Assembly: GCA_964425745.1 (NCBI GenBank)
Contig: CAYRNW010000007.1
Span: forward strand, 1-64,000
DNA from: CALCNS01 sp964425745
GTDB lineage: Bacteria; Bacillota; JAAYKD01
Reading direction: 5' to 3'
DNA: 64,000 nt
Part shown: one piece after another, positions 36,083 to 45,563 of the stretch
Layout: every line of letters begins with the position of its first letter
How positions within the stretch are numbered: position 1 is the stretch's first letter
The notes under the pieces: model-generated
The model's database searches: none
The model's input: only the letters and a program-made list of their open reading frames with translations
Told to the model about the DNA's origin: nothing
Translations under genes and position numbers: made by a program

Positions 36083-38692
36083 CTAGAATTTCGCCACTAC
36101 TCTTGCAAAGAGTACCGGATTTATTTCAAATTGATTTTCAAAATCTTTAATCAGATGCTTTGCTTCTTCATCAATGCTGGCAATTGACTGATGGAATTTG
36201 ATTATCATTTCATCTCGTTCTTTTTCTTTCGCCTCAGCTTGCTTCTTTAAACCTATTTTCTCCTTGAAATTCTTCGTAGCTAATGCCTGATCTTTTATTT
36301 CAATTATACTTTTTTCAATCTCACTGATTTCAAGGTTAAAGTAATCTTTACGTAGCATAGCCCAATTATCAATTTTAGCCTTATTGTAATCAATCGCTGC
36401 TTTGTTAGAAGAATAATACTTTAGCAACAACTCACTATAAATACTCTCTCCGCATTTTTCCAAATCTTTATCTGATATAATTATAGGAGCAACACTCGGC
36501 TCCTCAATATTCTCCATAATTTCTAATATTGCAGCTTCGCTTAATTCAAGTTTATTCCCTTTTTCATCAAACACTCGGAGGAACGGAAGTAAAAAGTCTT
36601 GGTTGTTATATAGCCCTCCCATTAAAATGAAACCATGTTCTAAGCCATGCTTTTCTTTGTTTCTGATGTTAATTGCATAAGCCGCAGGATACTTAGTGCC
36701 TTTAGTTGGCGGCTTTACTGCTTCCCACTTTTTCAACTCATCCAAGAAATGCATGACATCTGAAAGAATACTTTTATAACTATTTGAATGATGTTCTTTC
36801 TCATCGCTTAGAAGATTTTTCAGTTCTTGGAACTTAACATTCCTCTTTCTCTCAAACTCTTTTTCCAAAGCTTTGAACTCTTTATTAAATTCTCCTATGC
36901 TATTGCATTTTTGATATATCATCAAAACTCTTTTTTCAAAGTCAATACCAGATTCTAATAGTCCAAGTGCCTGATCAGATGCACCAAAGACTCCTTCGAA
37001 CAGTTCGAATTTCTCCGATAGAATCTCGTATACTCTTCTATCAGCTATATTTTCTGTGTTTAGTAAATTGATAACAATGGTATCGTTAATCTGTCCATAT
37101 CGATGGCATCGACCAATTCTCTGCTCAATTTTTTGAGGATTCCATGGCAAGTCATAATTAATCACCGAATTGCAAAACTGAAGATTTAATCCTTCTGAGC
37201 CTGCATCTGTTACCAATAAAATCTTACAGTTGTTCTTAAAATAATCCACAATGGCATGTTTTATTTCAACGTTTCTACTTGCTAACGTTTTACCAAAATT
37301 CTTTGCTTTCCAAGCTTTATAAATCTCTGAGGTCGTTTTATCTGATGGATTTCCGTTAAAGAGAAGCACCTCACCCGCATAACCTTTTTTTGTAAGTTCC
37401 TTATAAAGAAACTCTTGAGTTCTTACTGATTCTGTGAAAACTACTACCTTTTCATTTATTCCACTTTCTTTTTGTTTATCGAATGCTATCGATATTGCTT
37501 TAAGTAGGGCTTTAGCTTTCTCATTTGCAGAAATACTTGTTGCCAGCTTTATAATGTTTTCAACTTCATCAATTTCATGTTGAATAAACTCATTTACTTT
37601 TTCCCGATTGTATAACTCAGTATGATTGGGCGTATTATCGTCATCCTCTTCATATTCATCATCTAAGAAGTCAAAAAAATAATCTAAACCTTTTTCAACA
37701 CTTTCAAGTCGAGTACTTTCTTTTAGGGTAATAAGCCTGTCCTTTAATACCTCAAATGTAGCAGCAACTGCATGACTTGAAGAAGCTAGAAGTTTGCGGA
37801 TAACTACAGTTATCAAAGTTCTGTTAGATGATGGGATAGCATAAATTATATCCTTCTTGAGATAATCATTCACCATAACATACAAAGCTGCCTCTTGTGG
37901 AGACAGTTTAAAATCAACCGTAATACATACCCTCTTTTTAAATGCAATATAATCAGCAACGTCTTTTCTAAGAGTTCTCTGCACTACCGGTTTTATATGG
38001 GATTTTAAATCAGCAAAATCCTTTGTCTTGATATACCTTTTGGCAAAAAGTCTTTTGTCAAAAAATATCTTTTCATCAATAAAATATACAAGTCCATAGA
38101 GATCCAAAAGGTTATTCTGCAATGGTGTAGCTGTCAACATGATTTTAGGAATCCCTCTGGTTATCTCGTAGATACTCTTTGCAGTTTTAACACCAGATTT
38201 ATGTACATTTCTAAGCTTATGAGCTTCATCAAATACAACAAAATCCCAGTCTGTTCTACAAAACATCTCTGCTTTTTTTGACGCATATGTATATGAGCAA
38301 ATAACAACCACAGGTTTTCGATTTTTCTTACTGACCAGCTCATGATATTCGTCTATATTGAGACTATCTACTATAATCGACTCAATTTCGAATTTATCTT
38401 CTAACTCTATTTGCCACTGTTTTCTTAGGTTTGAGGGCAGAATTATTAAAATTCGCTTAGCCCCGCTTTGCAGGACATATTTGATGACAAGTCCAGCTTC
38501 AATTGTTTTACCCAATCCTACTTCATCAGCGAGAATTACTCCTCCTGACTTAAGGGATGCAACAGCAACACAAAATGCCTCTATTTGATGAGGGTTAATA
38601 TCAATATCAGACCCACTTAAACAATAGTATGGATTGTGCTGTAATTCAATTCTTTTAATTTGTCCATATTCTTGGATAAGCATGTTTTGCAT
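36083..38692 (-). CDS. drmD: SNF2-family helicase, DrmD-like
   Basis: 869 residues. The SNF2/RapA-type core has ADEVGLGKT near residue 55, VVFDEAHKLRN near 155, TATPLQNN, and motif VI QRIGRCHRYGQ near 521. The last 250 residues contain a charged coiled coil (ALATKNFKEKIGLKKQAEAK). In class 1 DISARM the SNF2 helicase DrmD is encoded beside the adenine methylase, as here. It lies 14 bases after the C5 methyltransferase. Assignment to DrmD rather than to the SNF2 proteins that accompany some type III-like systems rests on the neighbours. Confidence 0.72.
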   Translation of the reverse strand: MQNMLIQEYGQIKRIELQHNPYYCLSGSDIDINPHQIEAFCVAVASLKSGGVILADEVGLGKTIEAGLVIKYVLQSGAKRILIILPSNLRKQWQIELEDKFEIESIIVDSLNIDEYHELVSKKNRKPVVVICSYTYASKKAEMFCRTDWDFVVFDEAHKLRNVHKSGVKTAKSIYEITRGIPKIMLTATPLQNNLLDLYGLVYFIDEKIFFDKRLFAKRYIKTKDFADLKSHIKPVVQRTLRKDVADYIAFKKRVCITVDFKLSPQEAALYVMVNDYLKKDIIYAIPSSNRTLITVVIRKLLASSSHAVAATFEVLKDRLITLKESTRLESVEKGLDYFFDFLDDEYEEDDDNTPNHTELYNREKVNEFIQHEIDEVENIIKLATSISANEKAKALLKAISIAFDKQKESGINEKVVVFTESVRTQEFLYKELTKKGYAGEVLLFNGNPSDKTTSEIYKAWKAKNFGKTLASRNVEIKHAIVDYFKNNCKILLVTDAGSEGLNLQFCNSVINYDLPWNPQKIEQRIGRCHRYGQINDTIVINLLNTENIADRRVYEILSEKFELFEGVFGASDQALGLLESGIDFEKRVLMIYQKCNSIGEFNKEFKALEKEFERKRNVKFQELKNLLSDEKEHHSNSYKSILSDVMHFLDELKKWEAVKPPTKGTKYPAAYAINIRNKEKHGLEHGFILMGGLYNNQDFLLPFLRVFDEKGNKLELSEAAILEIMENIEEPSVAPIIISDKDLEKCGESIYSELLLKYYSSNKAAIDYNKAKIDNWAMLRKDYFNLEISEIEKSIIEIKDQALATKNFKEKIGLKKQAEAKEKERDEMIIKFHQSIASIDEEAKHLIKDFENQFEINPVLFARVVAKF

Positions 38693-38706
38693 TTTTATCT
38701 CCCTCT

Positions 38707-39957
38707 TTAAATATTTTCTAAGATATCCCTAATCCCTCGTGCTAACCCCTTAGCCATCAATGGGGGTACTGCGTTACCTATTTGAACAAACTTAGCTGCT
38801 CTAGGACCCTCAAAAAAATAGTTATCTGGGAATGATTGTATTCTCGCAGCTTCTCTAACGGATAAAGATCGGCATTGTGTAACATCTGGGTGAATAAAAT
38901 AATGTCCATCTTTTGAGATATGTGCAACCATCGTATGAGAACACTGAATATCCCCGGCAACCACCTTATATCTATCTAAAAATGCATTTCTATTTTTGTG
39001 CGTACACAGCTCTTCTGGCAAATCAGTATATCTTAGTCTTCTATGATTTTCATTCCAAGCAGTAATCACTCGTCTATAAATCTCAATGTCTCTTGGATTA
39101 TGAAAACGGCATACATGATGTGTCAAAATATCATCATCAGCTCTAATTCCGCTCGCCCTCAAATAATTAGTTGGCTCAGAAACATAAACATTGTTCTCAG
39201 TTGCTATTTCAAGTCTAATCAAATCTTGCAAAATATCATTAACCGTTGCCTGAACCTCAGTAACCTCAAATTCAGGATACACAATCTGCAAATCAGCTTG
39301 CCAACCAATTATTATCACTCTTTTTCTATGTTGCAGCACCCCAAAATCAGCCGCATCAAGTATTCTGTGATCAACAGTATACCCTGCATCATTGAATTCT
39401 CTAATGATACTTTGGAATGTTTCACCATTATTTGCAGTTAAAATGCCTGGTACATTCTCAAATATAAACATGCGTGGCCTGTACCGATTTAGAAATCTAA
39501 CATACTGCCTATAAAGAAAATTTCTAGGATCATTTCTCATATTATCTGGATCTTTTGCTCTTCCTATTAAGGAATATGCCTGGCAGGGTGGACCCCCAAT
39601 AATTATATCCACATTTTGAATATTAGCGTTTTCAAGTATCTCATCTATTGAACCAAAAATTTCATTTGTTGTCGTATCAGATATTTCTTTATTAATTACA
39701 GTATCAAGCATTCCATTTGGCATTCTTGCAAAAAGCTCATCACGAGTGATTTCGCCTCGTTGATAACTTCTGTATTCATCCAATCTGTTATTTTCCTTCA
39801 AGTAATAATAACAAGTCCTTGTTTTTAAGGTCATTGCAGCATATGGGTTCATTTCAACGTGAGCAACCGGAATAAACCCTCCATCAGCAACAAAGCCCTC
39901 AGAAAGGCCACCGGCACCAGCGAATAAATCTATAAAAGTAAAATTTCTATCGTTCAT
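38707..39957 (-). CDS. drmMII: DNA cytosine-5 methyltransferase, DrmMII-like
   Basis: 416 residues. All main C5 motifs are present: FIDLFAGAGGLSEGF (I), GGPPCQAYSLIG with the catalytic Cys near 123 (IV), FENVPGIL (VI), QHRKRVIIIGW (VIII), and IGNAVPPLMAKGLA (X). Class 2 DISARM uses such a methylase (DrmMII) to mark host DNA. Here it is first in the operon and 14 bases before drmD, a class 1 gene. The ribosome binding site (GGATGGTG) is weak, which may keep expression low. Confidence 0.8.
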   Translation of the reverse strand: MNDRNFTFIDLFAGAGGLSEGFVADGGFIPVAHVEMNPYAAMTLKTRTCYYYLKENNRLDEYRSYQRGEITRDELFARMPNGMLDTVINKEISDTTTNEIFGSIDEILENANIQNVDIIIGGPPCQAYSLIGRAKDPDNMRNDPRNFLYRQYVRFLNRYRPRMFIFENVPGILTANNGETFQSIIREFNDAGYTVDHRILDAADFGVLQHRKRVIIIGWQADLQIVYPEFEVTEVQATVNDILQDLIRLEIATENNVYVSEPTNYLRASGIRADDDILTHHVCRFHNPRDIEIYRRVITAWNENHRRLRYTDLPEELCTHKNRNAFLDRYKVVAGDIQCSHTMVAHISKDGHYFIHPDVTQCRSLSVREAARIQSFPDNYFFEGPRAAKFVQIGNAVPPLMAKGLARGIRDILENI

Positions 39958-40017
39958 AACACCATCCCAATTTCTATGTCCTAAAGCAGGACCATGTTTT
40001 TATTATTAAGTCTATCT

Positions 40018-40227
40018 TCATATTTCTTCATAAAACTCAATAATATCACCAACACTACACTCGAAAAGCTTGCATAGCTTATCTAGCGTATCGTAATCTA
40101 TCCGTTGAGTCCTGTCGTGATACAAATTGGCAATTGTGCTTCGAGCAAGTCCCGTTTTTTCATACACATCTTGTATGTTATACCTTTTAGTGCCCATCAA
40201 AATGGACAGTTTGCTCCTAATTGCCAT
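40018..40227 (-). CDS. Small Xre-type regulator preceding the DISARM operon
   Basis: 69 residues from MAIRSKLSIL, chosen because GAGGTG is six bases upstream and it gives the usual size; the frame opens 22 codons earlier. The helix-turn-helix is YNIQDVYEKTGLARSTIANL, followed by YDTLDKLCKLFECSVGDIIEF, the layout of the YgzD/Xre_26-like minimal regulators. It lies 60 bases before the C5 methyltransferase and probably controls the DISARM operon and itself. Confidence 0.75.
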   Translation of the reverse strand: MAIRSKLSILMGTKRYNIQDVYEKTGLARSTIANLYHDRTQRIDYDTLDKLCKLFECSVGDIIEFYEEI

Positions 40228-40275
40228 GCCATACACCTCACCAACTTTAGGATACACTTTCCCAAATAAAAGAAT

Positions 40276-40304
40276 ATCATAATTACAACTCATTGTAAAG
40301 CGAA
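40276..40304 (-). promoter_or_regulatory. Candidate promoter with operator palindrome for the Xre-DISARM unit
   Basis: A perfect dyad TTACAA-N4-TTGTAA occupies 40283-40298. On the minus strand it fills the spacer between TATGAT (40276-40281) and a weak -35 TTCGCT (40299-40304). A bound Xre dimer would block RNA polymerase. The transcript would carry a leader of about 45 bases. Confidence 0.4.
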
Positions 40305-40379
40305 TACGCTCTATTTAGTATTTTATTTAATCTATATTACTTCTTTTTTCACCAGTAGATATTAGTTCACCTGTAAATT

Positions 40380-40895
40380 TCAAGGGGATGCGCCTTTGGC
40401 CTGCCCCCCAGCCCATGAAAAGTTATAAGTCGGATATGCTATATCAGGACTAATTTCTACACTTGACTTATCCTGAACTGAATGGGCTACCCCCAGCTCA
40501 CGATTGTCACATACTTCTCTCTTTGCTCCCTGCTCTTTTTTTACACTACTATTCTCATTTACCTGTATTGACTGCTTCTTATCTTCTTTGGATGACTTAG
40601 ATTCTTCTTTCTTTGGTTCGATAATATTTAGCGTATAGAGATTTGAAGTCTGTCCTCCATGTTTACGTTCCGTATCAAAACGAGCTTCTTTAGTAATAAA
40701 ACCTGCTGTCACCAGGTCATCCAAAGCTCTTTTTACCGTATTAACACTATATCCGCACTCTCTCGCAATAGTTTTAATGGACGGAAAGCATTGGCTTTCC
40801 TTATTGCAATGAAGGGCAAGACAGTTTAATACAAGCCTTGCCCTCGGTTTCAAATCTGATTGAAATGCATTGGTCATATATTCGATTTTTGCCAT
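40380..40895 (-). CDS. Helix-turn-helix (HTH_36-like) protein of the element
   Basis: About 171 residues from MAKIEYMTNAF, with GGAGGGTATC before the ATG. Residues 15-80 are a winged helix (ARLVLNCLALHCNKESQCFP, IARECGYSVNTVKRALDDL) as in replication or conjugation regulators of Bacillota. The rest is a Lys/Ser/Glu-rich disordered tail. It is the last gene of the transfer unit and separates it from the defence cargo. A regulatory or replication role is likely. Confidence 0.7.
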   Translation of the reverse strand: MAKIEYMTNAFQSDLKPRARLVLNCLALHCNKESQCFPSIKTIARECGYSVNTVKRALDDLVTAGFITKEARFDTERKHGGQTSNLYTLNIIEPKKEESKSSKEDKKQSIQVNENSSVKKEQGAKREVCDNRELGVAHSVQDKSSVEISPDIAYPTYNFSWAGGQAKGASP

Positions 40896-40934
40896 GATAC
40901 CCTCCTGTTTCAAATGCTACCGGGAAGCCTTTTT

Positions 40935-41999
40935 TTACAGCTTTCTTTCCGGTATGATATATTCCTTTACAATTGGATGATATATATGTCCGTTGATATT
41001 GTCATTAAATAAGTCATGAGAAGCGTCAGCAATCATCAAATCTTCTCCAAATGTAGCCATACAGTCGCTTTGAAATTCCAAAGGTACACTCAAAGCCATC
41101 TTAAAGGTTGATAAATTCTTGCATAAATGCAGCAACTTTGAGTAATTGGCTTCTTCATAAGGCAAAAGGCTCCCACAGATCAGCCTGATATCTGCTTCTT
41201 TGAATGCATTGGTTAATTCCTTAATTGCTCCACAGTCATAAATAATAAAATTGTAGTCCTTATCAATTTCATTGGTTAAAAAGCAGTCTACGTCGCCAAC
41301 AGGATAATGCTCTCCGATCTTCTCATAAGTATATCTTTCAATCAGATAATGCAAATGACGGTGCATGTTCATTTCAATGAAACATGCGGTAGCCCCCCTT
41401 GCAATCAACCAGTTTGCAAAATTAAATGCCGTTACCGTAACACCGCTTCTACGGTCGACTCCGGCAACAGCAACCTTTATATTCTTTGCACTCCACTTAT
41501 ATCTTGGTATTTCGATTACCACAGATTCCTTAATTCCAGATTGTACAATTTTTAGTTCTTTTTTAGTCACTTCCTCAATCTGCTTATATCTCTGCATACC
41601 GCCTTCGGACAAGCATTCTCTAATCTCGCTCTCTAAATCCTCCACAATGCTTGCAGAAACTATATCAGTAACTCCTATATCGAGTAATTTATCAATATAT
41701 ACCTTTTCATTATCACAACCGGATAAAACTACAATAATTCGAGCATTAAACATCATCTGAAAAGATTGCAAGGCGACGATAAAATCATCAAGACTATCTT
41801 CAATACACCCGATATCCACAATGAAATGCTTGCAGCTCTGATAATTCCTCATATCTCTAACTACAAACTGTTTTAAAGTAAATCTGCCCACAAGCTTCTT
41901 TATAATTACTTCCGTTTTATTGCTTTGTGCCTGTTCACTTTCTTCTTCCAAGAAATCTGCAAGATCACTTTTCCCACTGCTGGACAGATATAACAGCAT
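40935..41999 (-). CDS. TadZ/CpaE-like protein with degenerate P-loop
   Basis: 354 residues, starting 13 bases after GGAGGTG. The N-terminal about 140 residues look like a receiver-type domain (IIVVLSGCDNEKVYIDKLLD). The second part is ParA/MinD-like (IKVAVAGVDRRSGVTVTAFN, then FNFIIYDCG), but the P-loop reads GVDRRSGVT and lacks the GK(T/S) lysine, so ATP hydrolysis is doubtful. TadZ proteins place Tad pili at the cell pole and can be atypical ATPases. A second, intact relative is encoded at 54443-55195. Confidence 0.55.
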   Translation of the reverse strand: MLLYLSSSGKSDLADFLEEESEQAQSNKTEVIIKKLVGRFTLKQFVVRDMRNYQSCKHFIVDIGCIEDSLDDFIVALQSFQMMFNARIIVVLSGCDNEKVYIDKLLDIGVTDIVSASIVEDLESEIRECLSEGGMQRYKQIEEVTKKELKIVQSGIKESVVIEIPRYKWSAKNIKVAVAGVDRRSGVTVTAFNFANWLIARGATACFIEMNMHRHLHYLIERYTYEKIGEHYPVGDVDCFLTNEIDKDYNFIIYDCGAIKELTNAFKEADIRLICGSLLPYEEANYSKLLHLCKNLSTFKMALSVPLEFQSDCMATFGEDLMIADASHDLFNDNINGHIYHPIVKEYIIPERKL

Positions 42000-42129
42000 T
42001 TTTCACACCTCCAAAATGTAAATCGTGTATCTTTTCTTTGTCTTTCAATTGATTTGTCATTAACAAAACAATACCTGCAATGACAATCAATATGTAAACA
42101 ATCAGTTCAATCATTTTTTTCCTATTCAT
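41965..42129 (-). CDS. Small single-pass membrane protein
   Basis: 54 residues from MNRKKMIEL, whose ATG overlaps the TGA of the peptidase gene and is preceded by GGAGGTGGAGT. One transmembrane helix (IVYILIVIAGIVLLM) is followed by a charged tail. Its last 35 bases overlap the TadZ-like gene. It probably assists the conjugation or pilus machine; there is no recognised family. Confidence 0.55.
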   Translation of the reverse strand: MNRKKMIELIVYILIVIAGIVLLMTNQLKDKEKIHDLHFGGVKNAVISVQQWEK

Positions 42130-43034
42130 ACTCCACCTCCTGCATTCCTGCTGATAATCCAAAACGGACCTCCTGCTCCTGCACTCTTGCTGGCTTCATT
42201 TATAATAATAGAAAAGTCCCATTCTTGTTTACTCCTTTTATTACTTGCCGGATCGGCTACCAATATCTTTCCTTCTTCTGTTACTCCACGGAGCACGATA
42301 AAATGTCCACTTGACGTAAAATGCCCTTTCATCATAATAGCAACCACCAGTTTACCTGACGAAAGAGCATCTACAATACGTTGTGATTCAGTTGCCGAAC
42401 AGCCTTCCACATTCAACCCGAAAGCTTTTGCAGCTCCAGGGATTAAAGCATGGTAAGAACCGCTGCCTTTACACCAATACCCATTGTCATATGACCATTT
42501 TGACATTTGCACCGGGTCTATCGAGGTATTGGTAAGGCTTGATACCACCATAGCTATAGAAGTTGGACCGCAAGCATATCCACCTATAGTATCTGTACCA
42601 TAGGGTTTATCTGCCCATCTGCTGTCAAGCTGATTATAATAAACGACATGCGTTTCTCCCTCATTGTAAATTGTAACCCCCTCATAACTCTTACCGTAAT
42701 TGTCTATATAATCTGGGTCAGTCTGCAAAACGCTTTGATACATGCCAAAGTCATTTTGAAGCTGCTCTACTGCTGTTAAGGCTTCACCATTAAAGAACTG
42801 TCCCAAAAACTCCAAAGGATGGGTAAGTATATAAAAAAACATTGTAATAATGAGCAATACAGAGAGCAGCGGCGCAAGGATTAGTATCAACATCCTTTTC
42901 CTCGCCTCTGCGTCTGTAGCGGCTTTTACTGCTAAATGCATAAGTAGCTTTGACGTTATTGGATCAATTGCCAATAATTCCACCTCCTCAAAAATCATTA
43001 AAGGTGCAAACAAATCAATGTCTGCACCTTTCAT
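42126..43034 (-). CDS. C39-type cysteine peptidase/wall hydrolase of the transfer system
   Basis: About 302 residues from MKGADIDLF, four bases after the VirB4 stop. An N-terminal membrane helix (LILAPLLSVLLIITMFFYIL) anchors a long extracellular part. The papain-like C39_2 core is YYNQLDSRW, YACGPTSIAMVV with the catalytic Cys near 152, SGHFIVLRGV with the His near 240, and VADPAS with the Asp. Such enzymes open the cell wall for conjugation machines, in the place of VirB1. It lies directly downstream of virB4. Confidence 0.75.
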   Translation of the reverse strand: MKGADIDLFAPLMIFEEVELLAIDPITSKLLMHLAVKAATDAEARKRMLILILAPLLSVLLIITMFFYILTHPLEFLGQFFNGEALTAVEQLQNDFGMYQSVLQTDPDYIDNYGKSYEGVTIYNEGETHVVYYNQLDSRWADKPYGTDTIGGYACGPTSIAMVVSSLTNTSIDPVQMSKWSYDNGYWCKGSGSYHALIPGAAKAFGLNVEGCSATESQRIVDALSSGKLVVAIMMKGHFTSSGHFIVLRGVTEEGKILVADPASNKRSKQEWDFSIIINEASKSAGAGGPFWIISRNAGGGV

Positions 43035-43038
43035 TTCC

Positions 43039-44877
43039 CTATCTTCCTCCGGCTTTTCCCATGTAGTTAAACTTGTATTCCGGTATTTCAAAATTTACGT
43101 GAAGCCGCTTTGAACCTATGACAAATAAAGCGTGACCACGCCTTTTGCTTTCCAACAGTTCCTCCTCGGCTTCGGTAAGATTATACAGTTCTTTTGTTTC
43201 CTTCAAGTTCTGACCGTCACAACCCATAATCAGTTTGATGCACGGAATATCCAACAGCGCCTGACCATACATCTTAATTTCAGGCGAAAGGAAGTCCACT
43301 ACACTATGGGAAATAATAATCAACCCTGCTTCGTACTTTCTTGCCCTCTTTTCTACATTGCGCAAGAATACAAGACTCTGCGTAACCTGGGGGTCGATCA
43401 TCAGGTATGCTTCATCACAAATCAGCAATACCCGTTCGTTGCGATCCTTGCTCATCTGCTCCCAACACCAGCCAAGCAAATTGAAATACTGTGTCCTTTT
43501 GATATTGTCACTTGTATTTTGCAGGCTGTGGGTATCCAAACAAATACAGCGGGTATGAGTTTCTACGCTGCTGTGTCCGTTCCACAGGAAGCTGTCACTA
43601 CCATGTGCTACGTCATAAAGTAGCAGTACTAAATCACGATATACCTGATCGTTTTTATTGGCTTTCATCTTTTCTTCAATTAGAGTGTACAAATCACTGA
43701 AAATTGGAAACTGCTCATTGGTAAAGCCTGAGATGTCCGTATCCCAATCAATTCCGAATTTATGATATAGCTCGATGATACTCTGTTTTAAAATTGCTTT
43801 CTGCATATCATTAAGACTCGGCAAATATAACTGAAAGAATATTTCCAGATTCTTGATATGAAGCGCCATATCACTCATACCGTCTGCATCAGCATAAAGC
43901 TTGCCACCTTTTTCTTCAGGCTCATCTTCACTGTCGCGCGGTGCCGGCCGGATTTGCAATGGATTGATTCTCCCATTGATACCACCACCGGCGTTAATCC
44001 AATCGCCATTTAGATTAAGGCATAAATCCCTGTATTCTGATTCAGGGTCGATTATTAGAAGTTTTGTCCCTTTCATATATTCAGACAGCATAATGTGTTT
44101 TACGGCTGTTGACTTACCTACTCCTGCAACACCCATAACGACCATATTGGAGTTGGTACGGTCATTACCACGCTTCCATGTATCAACGATGACAAGGCCA
44201 CCATTGTTATCCTTAGCAAAATAATAGCCATTGCCGTCATTAAACCCTGAGCTTGCAAAAGGGAAACCTCCCACAAAAGTGCTCATGGGGATGATGCGCT
44301 GTACAATATTTTCAATTACCGGGTTGGTCGGATAAGTCGGCGATATGGTTTGCAGTCCTTCTTTTTGCAAATTAGCAAGTGTTCTTACCTTACATTTCAT
44401 AACATTGATGACACTTTCCACCCTTCGGCTCACCTTCACAAAGTTTTTCTCCTCATGGGCAAGCGGCATTATAGAAAGGCTCATCAGCGCCACTGTTTCA
44501 CCGTTTTGGTCGATTTGGAGCATAATACGCTCTCCATCCTCAGCTGCTTTTTCTGCTCGCTGGCGAGTTAACGGGTCTTTTGCGCTTTCTGCAGCCCCAC
44601 GGTTTTGAATGATGCTCTTGCTAATGGCAGAAATTAAAGCACCATTGTCCACCGGTTTAATTCCGATTGAAACAATGGTGCTTGGAATATTGGTTATCTT
44701 AGAAAGCCAACCTACATCAACCTTTTGCGGATATTTAACAACTCCGTATATCTTGCCTGTATTTTCTCCGACAACCAGGCTGTTTCTTTTAATTTCTAAT
44801 CCCATTGGCGTAATAATATTTAATAGAGCTTCATTTACTGGAACAAAGTCTGATTTAGGCTTTTTCATTCCAATCAC
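43039..44877 (-). CDS. virB4: VirB4-type conjugation ATPase
   Basis: 612 residues with a GTG start seven bases after GGAGGTG. Walker A is GVAGVGKST near 247, Walker B LLICDEAYLM near 480, followed by RNVEKRARKYEAGLIIISHS, all typical of VirB4/TraE ATPases that power Gram-positive mating channels. The GTG overlaps the stop of the preceding gene. Together with VirD4, VirB6 and PrgI it defines a type IV secretion channel. Confidence 0.88.
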   Translation of the reverse strand: MIGMKKPKSDFVPVNEALLNIITPMGLEIKRNSLVVGENTGKIYGVVKYPQKVDVGWLSKITNIPSTIVSIGIKPVDNGALISAISKSIIQNRGAAESAKDPLTRQRAEKAAEDGERIMLQIDQNGETVALMSLSIMPLAHEEKNFVKVSRRVESVINVMKCKVRTLANLQKEGLQTISPTYPTNPVIENIVQRIIPMSTFVGGFPFASSGFNDGNGYYFAKDNNGGLVIVDTWKRGNDRTNSNMVVMGVAGVGKSTAVKHIMLSEYMKGTKLLIIDPESEYRDLCLNLNGDWINAGGGINGRINPLQIRPAPRDSEDEPEEKGGKLYADADGMSDMALHIKNLEIFFQLYLPSLNDMQKAILKQSIIELYHKFGIDWDTDISGFTNEQFPIFSDLYTLIEEKMKANKNDQVYRDLVLLLYDVAHGSDSFLWNGHSSVETHTRCICLDTHSLQNTSDNIKRTQYFNLLGWCWEQMSKDRNERVLLICDEAYLMIDPQVTQSLVFLRNVEKRARKYEAGLIIISHSVVDFLSPEIKMYGQALLDIPCIKLIMGCDGQNLKETKELYNLTEAEEELLESKRRGHALFVIGSKRLHVNFEIPEYKFNYMGKAGGR

Positions 44878-45563
44878 AGTAACACACCTCCGCTTAAAAT
44901 TGGAATGCTGCGCTCGAAACTGGTATCCTCAAGGTGCATATAGACAGGATTATTGATAAGATTGCAAAGCCTTACAATATCCTGCTGTTCTAAAACATCG
45001 CAGCCAATTCCATTGTCCGTAAAATTGCTTGCAAAATCCTTTGCTTTCACCAGTAAATCTTTTTCAGCTCCCTGCTCTGACTTGTCCCAAATAACTACAT
45101 AAAACTGGCGTTCCACCACTTCACCGGACAGAGCAAAGGTACTCATTTCAAGAATTTCCTGCTTTAAAAGCTCTTTTTGTTTCGGGTCACTCGTAGTAAG
45201 CAGCTCTGATAGTTCTGAAATAAGTGGTGAAATATCTACCGGCCTTGAGACAGCAATGAATTTAAAGGGATACTGTATGCTCGACATATTGGCAGTAAGC
45301 TGCTTGATAATTATGCTTTTTTCACTTTTGCTAAATAAATCAATGCTGATCGGATTGATTTTCAGGTAGCACAGAATCAGACCATCTCTTGTATAGAGAA
45401 ACTTGCCTTTAATATCCTTTACATTAACAAACTCATTGGCTGTTTTCTGCTCTCCATCTGCTTGAAGTATCTGCTTTTTCTTTTTCTCTGAAATCTTGAT
45501 AAAAAGAAATGCGCCCCCTCCAAGGACAGCGCATATCATAATCATAATAATGGGAAAGATCAT
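44874..45563 (-). CDS. Membrane-anchored conjugation protein upstream of VirB4
   Basis: 229 residues. One N-terminal transmembrane helix (IIMIMICAVLGGGAFLFI) and a basic stop signal are followed by a soluble part with GKFLYTRDGLILCYLKINPI and SIQYPFKFIAVSRPVDI. These resemble the N-terminal domain of VirB4 proteins, here made as a separate chain. It overlaps virB4 by four bases, and very likely the two work together. Confidence 0.65.
   Translation of the reverse strand: MIFPIIMIMICAVLGGGAFLFIKISEKKKKQILQADGEQKTANEFVNVKDIKGKFLYTRDGLILCYLKINPISIDLFSKSEKSIIIKQLTANMSSIQYPFKFIAVSRPVDISPLISELSELLTTSDPKQKELLKQEILEMSTFALSGEVVERQFYVVIWDKSEQGAEKDLLVKAKDFASNFTDNGIGCDVLEQQDIVRLCNLINNPVYMHLEDTSFERSIPILSGGVLL

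Noticed and set aside
39978..39992. Small hairpin GTCCT...AGGAC between the Xre and C5 methyltransferase genes
   Set aside because: Only five pairs and no T-run, so it is too weak to call a terminator or an operator.
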